The notes under the pieces are model-generated. The model was not told the DNA's origin, did not search any database, and was given only the letters and a program-made list of their open reading frames with translations. Of a DNA stretch of 64,000 bases, positions 18,838-28,177 are shown in pieces (the stretch's first letter is position 1; every line of letters starts with the position of its first letter). The position numbers were made by a program, and so were the translations under genes. Source of the stretch: Clostridium estertheticum subsp. estertheticum (GTDB lineage: Bacteria; Bacillota; Clostridia; Clostridiales; Clostridiaceae); NCBI RefSeq assembly GCF_001877035.1, contig NZ_CP015756.1:2905001-2969000 (forward strand), given 5' to 3'.

Positions 18838-20874
18838 CTAATTAAAGCAAATATAACTAGAAGTCAACTCAATTTTTTGTAATATCTCATTTTTAACCAT
18901 AACATCGCATGCATCATCACTTTGTATCAACCTCTTCGCTTCACTATTTGCGAGTTTTAAAATACTGATATCATCAATTACATCTGATAAAATCAAACCT
19001 GATTCGCCATGCTGTCTTATGCCAAATAATTCTCCTGCACCCCTAGTTTTCAAATCTTCTTCTGCAATAAAAAAGCCATCATTACTTTTTATAAGTATTC
19101 CAAGTCTTTTTCTTACTATATTGTTTTTTATATTTGCAAGTAGTATGCAATAAGATTTATGTTCACCTCTTCCTACTCTTCCTCTAAGTTGATGAAGCTG
19201 TGCAAGTCCAAATCTTTCTGCATTTTCAATTATCATGACTGTAGCGTTTGGTACATTTACACCAACTTCAATTACTGTAGTTGAAACCAAAGCTTTAATT
19301 TCTCCTGCTTTAAATTTATCCATAATTTCGTTTTTAAGTTTGCTAGGCATTTTGCCGTATACCATTCCTACTTCTATATATTTAAATTGATCTTTTTTCA
19401 ATTTTTCATAAAGCATCGCAACCGAGCTTAACTTCATTTCTTCATTTTCCTCAACAAGTGGACAAACTATATAGACTTGTCTTCCCTTATTAATCTGTTC
19501 TAAAGCAAATCCATACACTTTGGAACTATTATCCATACTCTCATAAGATGTATCAATTTTCTGCCTACCTGGTGGTAATTCATCGATAATAGATACATCT
19601 AAATCACCATATAAATATAAAGATAGAGTTCTCGGGATAGGAGTCGCTGTCATTACAAGAATATCTATATTTTTTCCCTTATTAGAAAATCTATTTCTTT
19701 GCGATACTCCAAAACGATGTTGCTCATCAGTAACAATCATACCTAAATTTTGAAATTCCACATTATCCTCAATAAGTGCATGAGTCCCAACTATAATATC
19801 AATAGTTCCACTCTTTAAATCTTGTTTAATTAATTGTTTGTTTTTAGCTGTTGTACTTCCACTTAATATTTGTATGTTTAATGAAAATTCCTTTAATATA
19901 TTTTTAATTTCTTCATAATGCTGCTTTGCTAAAATTTCAGTTGGTGCCATCATAGCTGCTTGATAACCATTTTTTACAACATTAAACATAGTAATAATAG
20001 CAACTATAGTTTTACCACTTCCAACATCGCCCTGTAGCAATCGATTCATACCAATATCCTTCTTTTGATCTATTAAAATTTCTCTTACAACTTTGCTTTG
20101 TGCCTTTGTAAGATTATAAGGAAGTATCGCCTTTAAAGTTGTAAGTTCTTTTGCCATTTTAAATTGGATACCATTATTATGAGATTTTATAAACTCTTTT
20201 AACATTAATATTTTTAATGAATATGTAAAGAGCTCTTGAAATTTAAGTCTTCTTTTGGCTTCATTAAGGAGTTCTAAGCTTTTAGGACTATGGATACTGC
20301 GAATTGCATCATTTAAAGAGCAAAAAGAATATTTTTCTATTATACCTTTTGGCAAATTCTCTGTTATTATAATATTACAGAGTACATCAGAAATAATCTT
20401 ATTAAAAAAATTATTTGTAATATTATTTTTAAGAGGATACGTAGCAATAATTTCATTTTCATCCATTGACGTATTTTTTACTATTTTAGGATTCATAATT
20501 GTGATTTCTTCCTTAAATTTATCCACTTTACCTGTGATAAGGTACTTGCTTGAGATTTTAAAACTATTCTTTGCATAAGTTTGATTAAACCACTTACCTT
20601 TAAATTCATTATCTCCCTGACAGAAAATTATGGTAGAAAGAGTTTTGTTATTTTTTAACCTAATGTCTCCTAACACACTTAAAACTGTACACTCAATAAT
20701 TACTTTCTCAGCTTTTGCGCATTCTAAGATGCTTTTACGGACAGATATATTCTCATAATCTCTTGGAAAATATAATAACAAATCTAACACATTAAAAATC
20801 CCACACTTATTCAAACTCTCTGCCATTTTAGGGCCAACACCTTTTACATATTTTATATCGCTATAAGTATCCAT
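18838..20874 (-). CDS. recG: ATP-dependent DNA helicase RecG
   Basis: Branch-migrating helicase that remodels stalled forks and Holliday junctions. 678 aa. An N-terminal wedge/OB-fold domain begins with a helix-hairpin-helix-like VKGVGPKMAESLNKCGI, followed by helicase motifs: Walker A GDVGSGKT, DEQHRFGV (motif II), TATPIPRT, and C-terminal GRVGRGEHKSYC. The ATG at 20874 follows GGGGTGG. It lies between fakA and rsmD. Confidence 0.97.
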   Translation of the reverse strand: MDTYSDIKYVKGVGPKMAESLNKCGIFNVLDLLLYFPRDYENISVRKSILECAKAEKVIIECTVLSVLGDIRLKNNKTLSTIIFCQGDNEFKGKWFNQTYAKNSFKISSKYLITGKVDKFKEEITIMNPKIVKNTSMDENEIIATYPLKNNITNNFFNKIISDVLCNIIITENLPKGIIEKYSFCSLNDAIRSIHSPKSLELLNEAKRRLKFQELFTYSLKILMLKEFIKSHNNGIQFKMAKELTTLKAILPYNLTKAQSKVVREILIDQKKDIGMNRLLQGDVGSGKTIVAIITMFNVVKNGYQAAMMAPTEILAKQHYEEIKNILKEFSLNIQILSGSTTAKNKQLIKQDLKSGTIDIIVGTHALIEDNVEFQNLGMIVTDEQHRFGVSQRNRFSNKGKNIDILVMTATPIPRTLSLYLYGDLDVSIIDELPPGRQKIDTSYESMDNSSKVYGFALEQINKGRQVYIVCPLVEENEEMKLSSVAMLYEKLKKDQFKYIEVGMVYGKMPSKLKNEIMDKFKAGEIKALVSTTVIEVGVNVPNATVMIIENAERFGLAQLHQLRGRVGRGEHKSYCILLANIKNNIVRKRLGILIKSNDGFFIAEEDLKTRGAGELFGIRQHGESGLILSDVIDDISILKLANSEAKRLIQSDDACDVMVKNEILQKIELTSSYICFN

Positions 20875-20944
20875 AAATACCACCCCGAAAATAATATTTT
20901 ATTACTAATTCTATTCCTTTCATTTGTTACGGTTTAAGACACAT

Positions 20945-20966
20945 GAAAAAAAGCCCGAGGGCTTTT
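20945..20966 (-). terminator. Rho-independent terminator of fakA
   Basis: On the minus strand AAAAGCCC and GGGCTTTT pair around a two-base turn, followed by further T. It overlaps the fakA stop codon. Confidence 0.8.
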
Positions 20967-22623
20967 ATTCAACTGAAGCAATAAAATAATACAATGGCTG
21001 TTTTCCATTATATTGTTGAATGTCTAAATTTGGGTATTTATGTTCTAACTTAGAAATAAGCTTTTCTACTTCGGTTAAAGCACAATCTTCTCCATAAAAA
21101 ATTGTTATAAGTTCGCTATTATCATTTACCATGCTTCCAATAATATCAGCGCAAACTTTATACATATCGGTTCCAACCTCACAAATTTTTTGTTCAACTA
21201 AGCCTAATATATTTCCTTGTTTTATTATTTTTCCATCGGATTCACTATCTTTAACTGCATATGTTACAGAAGCAGTCGCAACATTTTTTATAACTTCTTT
21301 CAATTTTTCCTCATTTTCCTCTACACTAACATCTGGATTAAACATTGTTACAGCAGTTATTCCCTGTGGGATAGTAATCGATGGAATAACCACTATATTT
21401 TTATCTGACAATTCAGCTGCTTGAAGCGCTGCCATAAGTATATTCTTATTGTTAGGTAATACAAATATATTTTCAGCATTAATTTTACTTATGCTATCTA
21501 TTATATCCTGTATACTCGGATTCATAGTTTGTCCGCCTTCTATTACAACATCCACACCTAAATCCTCAAAAATATTTTTGATCCCTTCTCCTAGAGCAAC
21601 AGATATAAATCCATATTTTTTACTTTCTATTAAATCTGATTTTGCTATATCTTTCTCTAAAGATTTTTCTACCTTCTCATCAGCTATGCCTAATAAATTT
21701 CTATGTTGCTCTCTCATATTTTCTATTTTAACCTTAGACAATTCCCCTAGTGTTACTGCTTTTGAAAGCACAAGCCCTGGATCATTTGTATGTATGTGAA
21801 TTTTCAGAAACTCATCTTGTGAAACTACGACCATTGAGTCTCCAATTTTTTCTAAATACTCTTTTAATTTATTTGTATCAACATCTTTCGCTATAATTAA
21901 TAATTCAGTACAATATCCAAATTTTATTTCTACAGGAACCTCTACTGCTGAAGATACAATAGTTTCTTTTTTATTACTTTGTTTGTTTGTATTATAAATT
22001 TCAGCCTCGATGTTGTTACTTATAGCTTCCTTCATCCCTTTAAACAATATCAGAAGCCCCATACCACCTGCATCTACTACTTTTGCTTCTCTTAATGCTG
22101 CAAGCATATCTGGAGTTTTGTTTAGCATTATTTCACTCTGCTTGCAAACCTCATTCATAAGTTCTACAATATCTGAAGTCTCACTATTAACTGCGCTTTC
22201 ACCCGCAGTTTTAATAATAGTTAAAATAGTTCCTTCAGTAGGTCTCATAACAGCTTTATATGCAAACTTTGATCCTTCCAAAATGCTTTTAGCAAATTCT
22301 TCAGACGTAGCTTCTGTTATGCCTTCTAGGCCCTTTGCAATGCCTCTAAATATTTGCGATAATATTACTCCCGAATTGCCCCTTGCGCCCATAAGCGCGC
22401 CCCTAGCTAGTATTTTAGCTATCTCATCAATAGATTCGGTTTGTATGTTTTCAATTTCTTGCACTGCTGCTTTAAATGTCATTGACATATTAGTACCTGT
22501 ATCTCCATCTGGAACTGGAAATACATTTAACGAATTCACATATTCTTTCTCATCTTCTAACCTATTTGATGCGTTAATTACCATATTTCGAAAATGACGT
22601 CCATTAATCTTTAAGTATTCCAC
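20965..22623 (-). CDS. fakA: Fatty acid kinase catalytic subunit FakA (YloV, DAK2 domain)
   Basis: 552 aa. The N-terminal DAK2 nucleotide-binding domain contains VFPVPDGDTGTNMSMT near residues 30-45 and GARGNSGVILSQIFRG. The middle and C-terminal domains match the YloV/FakA family. With a FakB binding protein (not in this window) it phosphorylates exogenous fatty acids, supplying acyl-phosphate to PlsY. It is 13 bases downstream of yloU, the conserved yloU-yloV pair. Confidence 0.93.
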   Translation of the reverse strand: MEYLKINGRHFRNMVINASNRLEDEKEYVNSLNVFPVPDGDTGTNMSMTFKAAVQEIENIQTESIDEIAKILARGALMGARGNSGVILSQIFRGIAKGLEGITEATSEEFAKSILEGSKFAYKAVMRPTEGTILTIIKTAGESAVNSETSDIVELMNEVCKQSEIMLNKTPDMLAALREAKVVDAGGMGLLILFKGMKEAISNNIEAEIYNTNKQSNKKETIVSSAVEVPVEIKFGYCTELLIIAKDVDTNKLKEYLEKIGDSMVVVSQDEFLKIHIHTNDPGLVLSKAVTLGELSKVKIENMREQHRNLLGIADEKVEKSLEKDIAKSDLIESKKYGFISVALGEGIKNIFEDLGVDVVIEGGQTMNPSIQDIIDSISKINAENIFVLPNNKNILMAALQAAELSDKNIVVIPSITIPQGITAVTMFNPDVSVEENEEKLKEVIKNVATASVTYAVKDSESDGKIIKQGNILGLVEQKICEVGTDMYKVCADIIGSMVNDNSELITIFYGEDCALTEVEKLISKLEHKYPNLDIQQYNGKQPLYYFIASVE

Positions 22624-22636
22624 TCTCCATGCCCCC

Positions 22637-22987
22637 TTAAACCCTTACACCTTGTACGTTTACAGTTATTTCTGTAACTTTTAGTCCTGTATAATTTTCA
22701 ACGTTATATCTTATTTTTTGAATTATGTTATTTGCTATTATTGAAATTTTTGTTCCATATTCAACAATTATATATAATTCAATAAATAGTTTATTTTCTT
22801 TAGAATTAATTTTAACTCCTTTATTTAAACCATCACTTTTTATTAATTGCCAAAATCCATCCTTGGCATTTTTAAGAGCCATTCCCACAACGCCATAACA
22901 CTCCGTTGTAGAAATGCCAACTATGTTAGCTAACGCTTCCTCTGAATAATATATAATACCATTCTCGTTTGTAATGTTACCTATCAT
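22637..22987 (-). CDS. Asp23/Gls24 family envelope stress protein (YloU)
   Basis: 116 aa Asp23-family protein; relatives associate with the membrane envelope and respond to alkaline or cell-wall stress. ALANIVGISTTECYGVVGM and the C-terminal VTEITVNVQGVRV are family motifs. Good GGAGGA site before the ATG. It pairs with fakA and diverges from rpmB, the same arrangement as yloU-yloV/rpmB in Bacillus. Confidence 0.93.
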   Translation of the reverse strand: MIGNITNENGIIYYSEEALANIVGISTTECYGVVGMALKNAKDGFWQLIKSDGLNKGVKINSKENKLFIELYIIVEYGTKISIIANNIIQKIRYNVENYTGLKVTEITVNVQGVRV

Positions 22988-23095
22988 TGTAATTCCTCCT
23001 TATAAAGCTATATAGATTATATTATATTATATCACTAATTTATTCAACAAAATAATTCTATATTTATTATCCTTAGTAATTATAGAATTTTTAAC

Positions 23096-23125
23096 TTGCA
23101 AGATTAGTAGTATCTATGTTACAAT
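23096..23125 (+). promoter_or_regulatory. Sigma-A type promoter of rpmB
   Basis: TTGCAA, an 18-base spacer, then TACAAT, pointing at rpmB about 55 bases downstream. Matches are four of six and five of six to consensus. Confidence 0.6.
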
Positions 23126-23182
23126 AATGCGTGTTTCAATTGAGAAGAATTTTTTCTTCATAGTCTTAAGGAGGTGTTTTCA

Positions 23183-23374
23183 TTGTCAAGAAAATGCGAA
23201 ATATGCGATAAAGGTGTTGTTTCAGGTAGCCAATATAGTCACTCACACCGTGAATCAAAAAGAAAATGGGCTCCAAATATTCAAAAAGTTAAAGCTATAG
23301 TTAGCGGAACGCCTAAGTCTATACATGTATGTACTAGATGTCTTCGTTCAGGTAAAGTACAACGTGCTATATAA
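23183..23374 (+). CDS. rpmB: 50S ribosomal protein L28
   Basis: 63 aa. Sequence (M)SRKCEICDKGVVSGSQYSHS at the start, with a cysteine pair CEIC and a second pair near VCTRC, indicates the zinc-binding form. The start is TTG at 23183 with AGGAGGTG eight bases upstream; the GTG at 23174 lies inside that binding site. It is alone on this strand between yloU and spoVM and is followed by an unusual run of terminators. Confidence 0.97.
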   Translation: MSRKCEICDKGVVSGSQYSHSHRESKRKWAPNIQKVKAIVSGTPKSIHVCTRCLRSGKVQRAI

Positions 23375-23386
23375 TTAAGAAATAAG

Positions 23387-23505
23387 AATGCAGCTTTTTA
23401 GCTGCATTTTTTATTTAAATCCAACTATTAAGTTGCATTTTTTATTTAAATCCAACTATTTGTTGCACTTTTTATTTAAATACAACTATAAACTTGTATT
23501 TTTAC
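23387..23505. repeat. Tandem terminator array after rpmB (three 30-31 base repeats)
   Basis: A first hairpin AATGCAGCT-TTTT-AGCTGCATT followed by T is a normal terminator. From 23404 a unit of 30-31 bases (GCATTTTTTATTTAAATCCA and onward) is repeated three times head to tail, at 23404-23434, 23435-23464 and 23465-23495. Each copy carries its own small stem (CAACT/AGTTG, CAAC/GTTG, ACAA/TTGT) followed by a T run. The stems differ between copies, but each can still pair. It separates convergent rpmB and spoVM. Confidence 0.75.
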
Positions 23506-23514
23506 TCTTCTATG

Positions 23515-23583
23515 TTATTTTTTTAAAAAAAATTTGATTATTCGGGACATAAATTTCGGTAATTTAATAGCCACAATTTTCAT
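23515..23583 (-). CDS. spoVM: Stage V sporulation protein M (SpoVM)
   Basis: 22 aa amphipathic peptide MKIVAIKLPKFMSR then IIKFFLKK. In Bacillus the 26 aa SpoVM (starting MKFYTIKLPKFLGG) sits on the convex face of the forespore membrane and anchors SpoIVA and the spore coat. The shared IKLPKF core, the central proline, the size, and the location between rpmB and the thiN-rpe-rsgA block make the identification strong. A GGGAGGTAAGG ribosome binding site lies just upstream. Such a short gene is often missed by automated annotation. Confidence 0.92.
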   Translation of the reverse strand: MKIVAIKLPKFMSRIIKFFLKK

Positions 23584-23656
23584 TTCCTTACCTCCCAAAC
23601 ATAATATATAAAAATATTTAGTTATAATCTTTTAAAAACTAAAATCACTAAGCTTT

Positions 23657-23866
23657 ATTAATTTATTGAAATACTTTCCATACATTCTACATATCCTAAC
23701 AATGATCGTTATGATTCATTATACTAAAACCAAAATAAACAATTCCTCCTCCCACAACGATTATCCACCACCAAAATGGAACTATTACTACTGTTATGAT
23801 TCCTATTCCTAAACATGCTATGATTACTCCAAGTTGTCTTTGTAAACACCTAAACCACCTTTTCAT
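23657..23866 (-). CDS. Small membrane protein, unknown function
   Basis: 69 aa. Basic N-terminus MKRWFRCLQRQ, then two hydrophobic spans around residues 13-31 and 34-50, separated by PFWWW, and a short polar tail ending ESISIN. An AGAGGGGA ribosome binding site precedes the ATG. It lies between thiN and spoVM on the same strand, so it may be expressed with spoVM during sporulation, but nothing in the sequence proves this. I do not recognise the family. Confidence 0.65.
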
Positions 23867-23933
23867 AAGTTATTCCCCTCTCAAAGTATTCCAATAGTAT
23901 TATATGATTTACTTTTAATAATGTTTACAAAAT

Positions 23934-23980
23934 AAAAAACTATTTTTTTATTGAAGTGATCAATAAAAAAATAGTTTTTT
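23934..23980 (-). terminator. Long perfect inverted repeat, terminator of thiN
   Basis: Two perfectly complementary 21-base arms (AAAAAACTATTTTTTTATTGA and its complement) with a five-base loop, ending in T runs on both strands. It lies ten bases past the thiN stop. Confidence 0.85.
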
Positions 23981-23989
23981 ATATAAATA

Positions 23990-24625
23990 TTAGTCTTTTG
24001 ATAATATTATCATCAGCATTCCAGCTTTAAATTTTAGTTTAACTTGAGGACATGCAAACTCATTTGAAATACTTATGCTTTCCCCAATCTTTAAATTGTA
24101 ATTATCTAAAGGATACTTCGCTCCTTCAATTGTTAATCCAATTATTTCATCACCATAAGATTGTACTGAAAATATCTTACCTACGATGCCATTTAATAGT
24201 GTCGAATCATTAACTAACATAATAATATTATTATTATCCTTAATGCTTGCATTAACTTTGTTTTCTAAGCAAATCTTAAGCATCCCAATATTACCAAGCA
24301 GGTGATCAATTCTACTGCCTGTGCATCCTAAAAGCACTATTTCACTTGGCTTCATACCTATAGCATTCCTAACTGCAATTTCAGTATCAGTAAAATCCTT
24401 TTCTGTCGGATAAATATCTATGGTACATTTGTTTTTTTTATAATAACCCAATATTTCTTTATCTATGCTATCAAAATCTCCTACAAGTAAATCAGGCATA
24501 ATATTATAGTGATATAAACAATTAGCACCACTGTCAGCTGCAATTAAAAATATGTCCTTTGTCATTTCCTTTATGAGTAATTCCTTTGAGGGAGGTGCCC
24601 CTCCAGATATTATTATAACTTTCAT
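23990..24625 (-). CDS. thiN: Thiamine pyrophosphokinase
   Basis: Transfers pyrophosphate from ATP to thiamine, giving the cofactor TPP. 211 aa. The motifs AADSGANCLYHYNIMPDLLVGDFDSI and DIYPTEKDFTDTEIAV are seen in part as DLLVGDFDSI and EKDFTDTEIA; the C-terminal beta domain follows. The ATG at 24625 is preceded by GAAGGTGATG, and earlier in-frame ATGs are less well placed. It follows rpe with a 41-base gap, the usual Firmicute order. Confidence 0.95.
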   Translation of the reverse strand: MKVIIISGGAPPSKELLIKEMTKDIFLIAADSGANCLYHYNIMPDLLVGDFDSIDKEILGYYKKNKCTIDIYPTEKDFTDTEIAVRNAIGMKPSEIVLLGCTGSRIDHLLGNIGMLKICLENKVNASIKDNNNIIMLVNDSTLLNGIVGKIFSVQSYGDEIIGLTIEGAKYPLDNYNLKIGESISISNEFACPQVKLKFKAGMLMIILSKD

Positions 24626-24666
24626 GTCAATCATCACCTTCGAAGCTGCTAATCATATAAAAATTA

Positions 24667-25317
24667 TTAAATTCCAGCTCTTAATTTTTTTATATTTTTT
24701 TCAATATCATCATTTTTAAATACAGCTGATCCAGCTACAATCACATTAGCACCACTACTCACAACACCACGAATATTAGATTCGTCAATTCCACCATCCA
24801 CTTGAATCATAATATCCTTATTATAAACATTTGCAAGTTCTCTAACTTCTTTAACTTTATCCAAGCAGTATTCAATAAATTTCTGTCCCCCAAATCCCGG
24901 GTTTACTGTCATAATAAGCACCATATCAACATTACTTATTAAATGCTTTATTAAAGCTACAGGAGTGGCAGGGTTTAATGCAACTCCAACTTTAACCCCA
25001 AAACTTTTTATATAGTTAATAGTTCTATCAATATGCCTATCCGTTTCATAATGAACAGTTATAATATCCGAACCTGCATGTACAAATTCTTCTACATATC
25101 TAGATGGTTCTTCTATCATAAGATGTACATCGAATGGTATCCTTGTTAGTTTTCTAATACTCTTAATAATTGGAGTACCAAAAGAAATGTTAGGTACAAA
25201 CATACCATCCATTACATCAATATGAATCATATCAGCACCATATGCATCTAATTGTTTAATATGTTCTCCAAGCTTTGAAAAATCTGCTGACAGTATTGAT
25301 GGTGCTATTTTTATCAT
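24667..25317 (-). CDS. rpe: Ribulose-phosphate 3-epimerase
   Basis: Pentose phosphate pathway enzyme interconverting ribulose 5-phosphate and xylulose 5-phosphate. 216 aa TIM barrel. PSILSADFSKLGEHI, HIDVMDGMFVPNISFG, TVNPGFGGQKFI and QVDGGID hold the metal and phosphate ligands. Its ATG overlaps the rsgA stop by four bases (ATGA), so the two are translationally coupled. Confidence 0.98.
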   Translation of the reverse strand: MIKIAPSILSADFSKLGEHIKQLDAYGADMIHIDVMDGMFVPNISFGTPIIKSIRKLTRIPFDVHLMIEEPSRYVEEFVHAGSDIITVHYETDRHIDRTINYIKSFGVKVGVALNPATPVALIKHLISNVDMVLIMTVNPGFGGQKFIEYCLDKVKEVRELANVYNKDIMIQVDGGIDESNIRGVVSSGANVIVAGSAVFKNDDIEKNIKKLRAGI

Positions 25318-26183
25318 TTTCTATTCCCCCTAGCAATAATTTCCTCTAAAGTTTTTATATAAAATTTATATCTATCTCTGTAAATTTCATTAACCTCTAC
25401 AGCTTCCTTAACTCCACAATTAGGTTCCTTGTAATGCATGCAATTAGAAAACCTACATTCATGCCTGTATTTTTCAAATTCAGGAAAACAATGCTGTAAT
25501 TGTTCTTTCTCTATAAAATCTAAACTTAATGATGAAAACCCTGGAGTATCTAATAAAAATCCTTCCTCATACTCAATAAGTTCACTATGACGTGTGGTGT
25601 GCTTACCTTTTTGCGATTTTTTACTTATGTCTCCAGTTTTCATAGCTTCTCTTCCAAGTATGCTATTAAGTATAGTTGACTTTCCGACTCCAGACGGTCC
25701 ACAAAAAACAGATATATTATTTTTTATCTTCGCCCTTAGCTCTCCAAGGCCCTCTCCCTCTTTGGCTTTTAAAAATACTATATCACATCCAACACTTTCT
25801 AATTCTTTTATAAGCTCCTCATCAACTTTTTCAATTAAGTCCAACTTATTTAAGCAAAGAACTATCTTTAGTCTATAATGCTCGCAAAGCACTAAAAATT
25901 TATTTAGAAGTTCCATATTTAAATCAGGTTTCTTAAATGCAAAAACTACAAATGCTTGAGTAACATTAGCAACTACTGGGCGTATCATCTCTGTATCTCT
26001 TGTGAAAATCTTTTCAATTACACCCTTGGTATCATCTGTCTCGAGCATTATTTCTACTTTATCACCAATAACAGGAGAAAGTCCAGTGTACCTGAACTTT
26101 CCTCTTGCCTTACATTCTATTACCCTATCTTTTACTTTTACAAAATATAAACCACCTATACCTTTTGTGATTACTCCCTGCAT
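25314..26183 (-). CDS. rsgA: Ribosome small-subunit biogenesis GTPase RsgA (YloQ/CpgA)
   Basis: Circularly permuted GTPase that assists late 30S assembly. 289 aa. The N-terminal OB-fold starts MQGVITKGIGGLYFV; G-motifs appear in permuted order, NKLD before the P-loop GPSGVGKSTILN and DTPGF. The C-terminal zinc domain has the cysteines and histidine in CRFSNCMHYKEPNCGV. The ATG at 26183 follows GGTGGAGG. Downstream of prkC-stp, a substrate link known in Bacillus, where PrkC phosphorylates CpgA. Confidence 0.97.
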   Translation of the reverse strand: MQGVITKGIGGLYFVKVKDRVIECKARGKFRYTGLSPVIGDKVEIMLETDDTKGVIEKIFTRDTEMIRPVVANVTQAFVVFAFKKPDLNMELLNKFLVLCEHYRLKIVLCLNKLDLIEKVDEELIKELESVGCDIVFLKAKEGEGLGELRAKIKNNISVFCGPSGVGKSTILNSILGREAMKTGDISKKSQKGKHTTRHSELIEYEEGFLLDTPGFSSLSLDFIEKEQLQHCFPEFEKYRHECRFSNCMHYKEPNCGVKEAVEVNEIYRDRYKFYIKTLEEIIARGNRK

Positions 26184-26221
26184 ATATCCTCCACCATTCA
26201 CCTTTAATTTAATATTTGTTT

Positions 26222-28177
26222 TTACTGACCAGTTTTGGGATTTTTATTTGTCGTTGGATCAGTTTTAGTTGGGTCCTGAGTCATTGCCTTAGATGTTAAA
26301 TTTATAGTATCTCCAGCACTTACCTTAGTTCCAGCATCCTTATCTTGAGTTTGAATTATATCTTCATCATTACCAGATACCGCTATGTTTACATTGTTTT
26401 GAGAAGCCATATTCCTTGCATCTTTAACAGTTTTCCCCTTAAAGTCTGGAACATCAACTTGCTGTTTTTCAGGTGCTTTATACGTATAAATGCCGACCCA
26501 TACAGAGCTACCCTGCGTAACACTCGTATTTGGATCAATACTTTGACTAGAAATTTTGCCATCCTGTGATTTATCATTAGTTGGTATTTGTTTTTTATCG
26601 CCTAATGTCAAATTACTATTTTGCAATAATGTCGATGCTTGATCTAGCGTTTTTCCAAGTATACTTGGAACCTGTGTAACCTTAACTTTTGGTCCCGTGC
26701 TTATCACTAAATCTACTTTATCAGCCTTTTGAACTAAGCTACCTTCATTAGGATTTTGACTTATTACAATACCACTAGCAACGGTATCACTAGGCTCTTC
26801 TCTAACATTACTAAGTTCTAACCCTTTTTCTTCTATACTAGCTTTGGCTGAAGGTCTATCCATTCCTTTAACCGAAATCATCTTGAACCCCTCTGGCCCT
26901 TTGCTCACATAAACCCTTACTTGTGAATTTTCTTTTACTTCTGTTCCCTCATCAGGAAAACATGCTGTAACGGCACCTTTGGGTTCGTCACTATTTACCT
27001 CTTTATCTACTGCAAAAGTTAATTTTTTTGCTACTACTAATTTTTCTGCAGCCGCCTTATCGAGCCCTATTATTTTAGGGACTACTATCTTAGCTTCAAC
27101 TGCTGCATTGTTAGCAATTGATTTTATATATACGAACCCTACCGCACTGCATATAACAACTAATAAAATTATTAAAGCAGTAATTATTGTCTTTTTTTTA
27201 TTTTTGTTTTTATTTTCATTATTGTTTTTATTTTCATTCTTGACCATTGGCTCTGGACTTTCAGCCACGTCTTCTTCTTTTTCATAATCAGCCATATTTA
27301 CAGGTGCCATAACTCTTGTGTACTCATTATCCATGCTATTACTAGCAATAGTATACTCACTATTATTGTGTATTCTTTGAAGATCCAAATACATTTCTTT
27401 AGCAGTTTGATACCTCTTTATAGGTTCCTTCTCTATAGCTTTTAATATTAATTTGTTCAAGTTTTCTGGGACCTTATTATTTATTTCCTTAGGTGGAACA
27501 ACTTTTTCTCGTATATGCTTTAAGGCTACCGATACTGGACTTTCCGCATCATAAGGCACTCTACCTGTAACCATCTCATAAAGCACTATTCCAAAGGAAT
27601 AAATGTCTGTTCTGCAGTCTACAAAACTTGCTTTAGCTTGTTCTGGTGAAAAATAATGGGCTGATCCCATTACAGTGCTAGTGTTAGTTATAGTAACTGA
27701 ACTAGCCGCTTTTGCTATACCAAAATCTGTAACCTTAACTGTTCCATCTTCAGTTACTAGAATATTATGAGGTTTTATATCCCTATGTATAATATTATTC
27801 TTATGGGCACACTCAAGTGCTTTTGCTATTTGCATACCATAGTCTAATACTAACTCAGTATTCATGCTACCATTTTCAACTATAATTTCTTTCAGGGTTT
27901 TTCCTTTTATATATTCCATTACTATATAGTTAATATCCCTTTCACTTCCAACATCGTAAATATTAACTATATTATTTGATGAAAGGCTAGCTACTGACAA
28001 CGCTTCTTTTCTAAATTTTTCCATGAATTCTATATTATTTGAGAATTCTTCTTTTAGTATTTTTACAGCAACAAAACGATTAAGTAAATGGCACTTAGCT
28101 TTATAAACTATTGCCATTCCACCCTCTCCAACTTTTTCAAGGAGTTCATATCTATTCCCTAATAGGGTTCCTATCAT
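26222..28177 (-). CDS. prkC: Serine/threonine kinase PrkC with PASTA repeats
   Basis: 651 aa membrane kinase that senses peptidoglycan fragments; in Bacillus it triggers spore germination. The N-terminal kinase domain has MAIVYKAKCHL, the catalytic HRDIKPHNIL and DFGIAKA. A single membrane span (IITALIILLVVICSAVGFVYI) is near residue 335-355. Outside are four PASTA repeats, each with a DKAAAEKL- or KDARNMA-type helix. The ATG at 28177 has AAGGAGAG upstream and overlaps the end of stp by 26 bases. The C-tail is threonine-rich. Confidence 0.95.
   Translation of the reverse strand: MIGTLLGNRYELLEKVGEGGMAIVYKAKCHLLNRFVAVKILKEEFSNNIEFMEKFRKEALSVASLSSNNIVNIYDVGSERDINYIVMEYIKGKTLKEIIVENGSMNTELVLDYGMQIAKALECAHKNNIIHRDIKPHNILVTEDGTVKVTDFGIAKAASSVTITNTSTVMGSAHYFSPEQAKASFVDCRTDIYSFGIVLYEMVTGRVPYDAESPVSVALKHIREKVVPPKEINNKVPENLNKLILKAIEKEPIKRYQTAKEMYLDLQRIHNNSEYTIASNSMDNEYTRVMAPVNMADYEKEEDVAESPEPMVKNENKNNNENKNKNKKKTIITALIILLVVICSAVGFVYIKSIANNAAVEAKIVVPKIIGLDKAAAEKLVVAKKLTFAVDKEVNSDEPKGAVTACFPDEGTEVKENSQVRVYVSKGPEGFKMISVKGMDRPSAKASIEEKGLELSNVREEPSDTVASGIVISQNPNEGSLVQKADKVDLVISTGPKVKVTQVPSILGKTLDQASTLLQNSNLTLGDKKQIPTNDKSQDGKISSQSIDPNTSVTQGSSVWVGIYTYKAPEKQQVDVPDFKGKTVKDARNMASQNNVNIAVSGNDEDIIQTQDKDAGTKVSAGDTINLTSKAMTQDPTKTDPTTNKNPKTGQ

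Noticed and set aside
22010-22597. 195-codon open frame on the plus strand inside fakA
   Set aside because: It is antisense to a clear FakA protein, has no ribosome site, and its Ser/Leu/Ile-rich sequence is what the reverse of an AT-rich gene gives.
23404-23495. CRISPR-like repeats
   Set aside because: Copies are directly adjacent with no unique spacers, contain T runs and hairpins of terminator type, and there are no cas genes.
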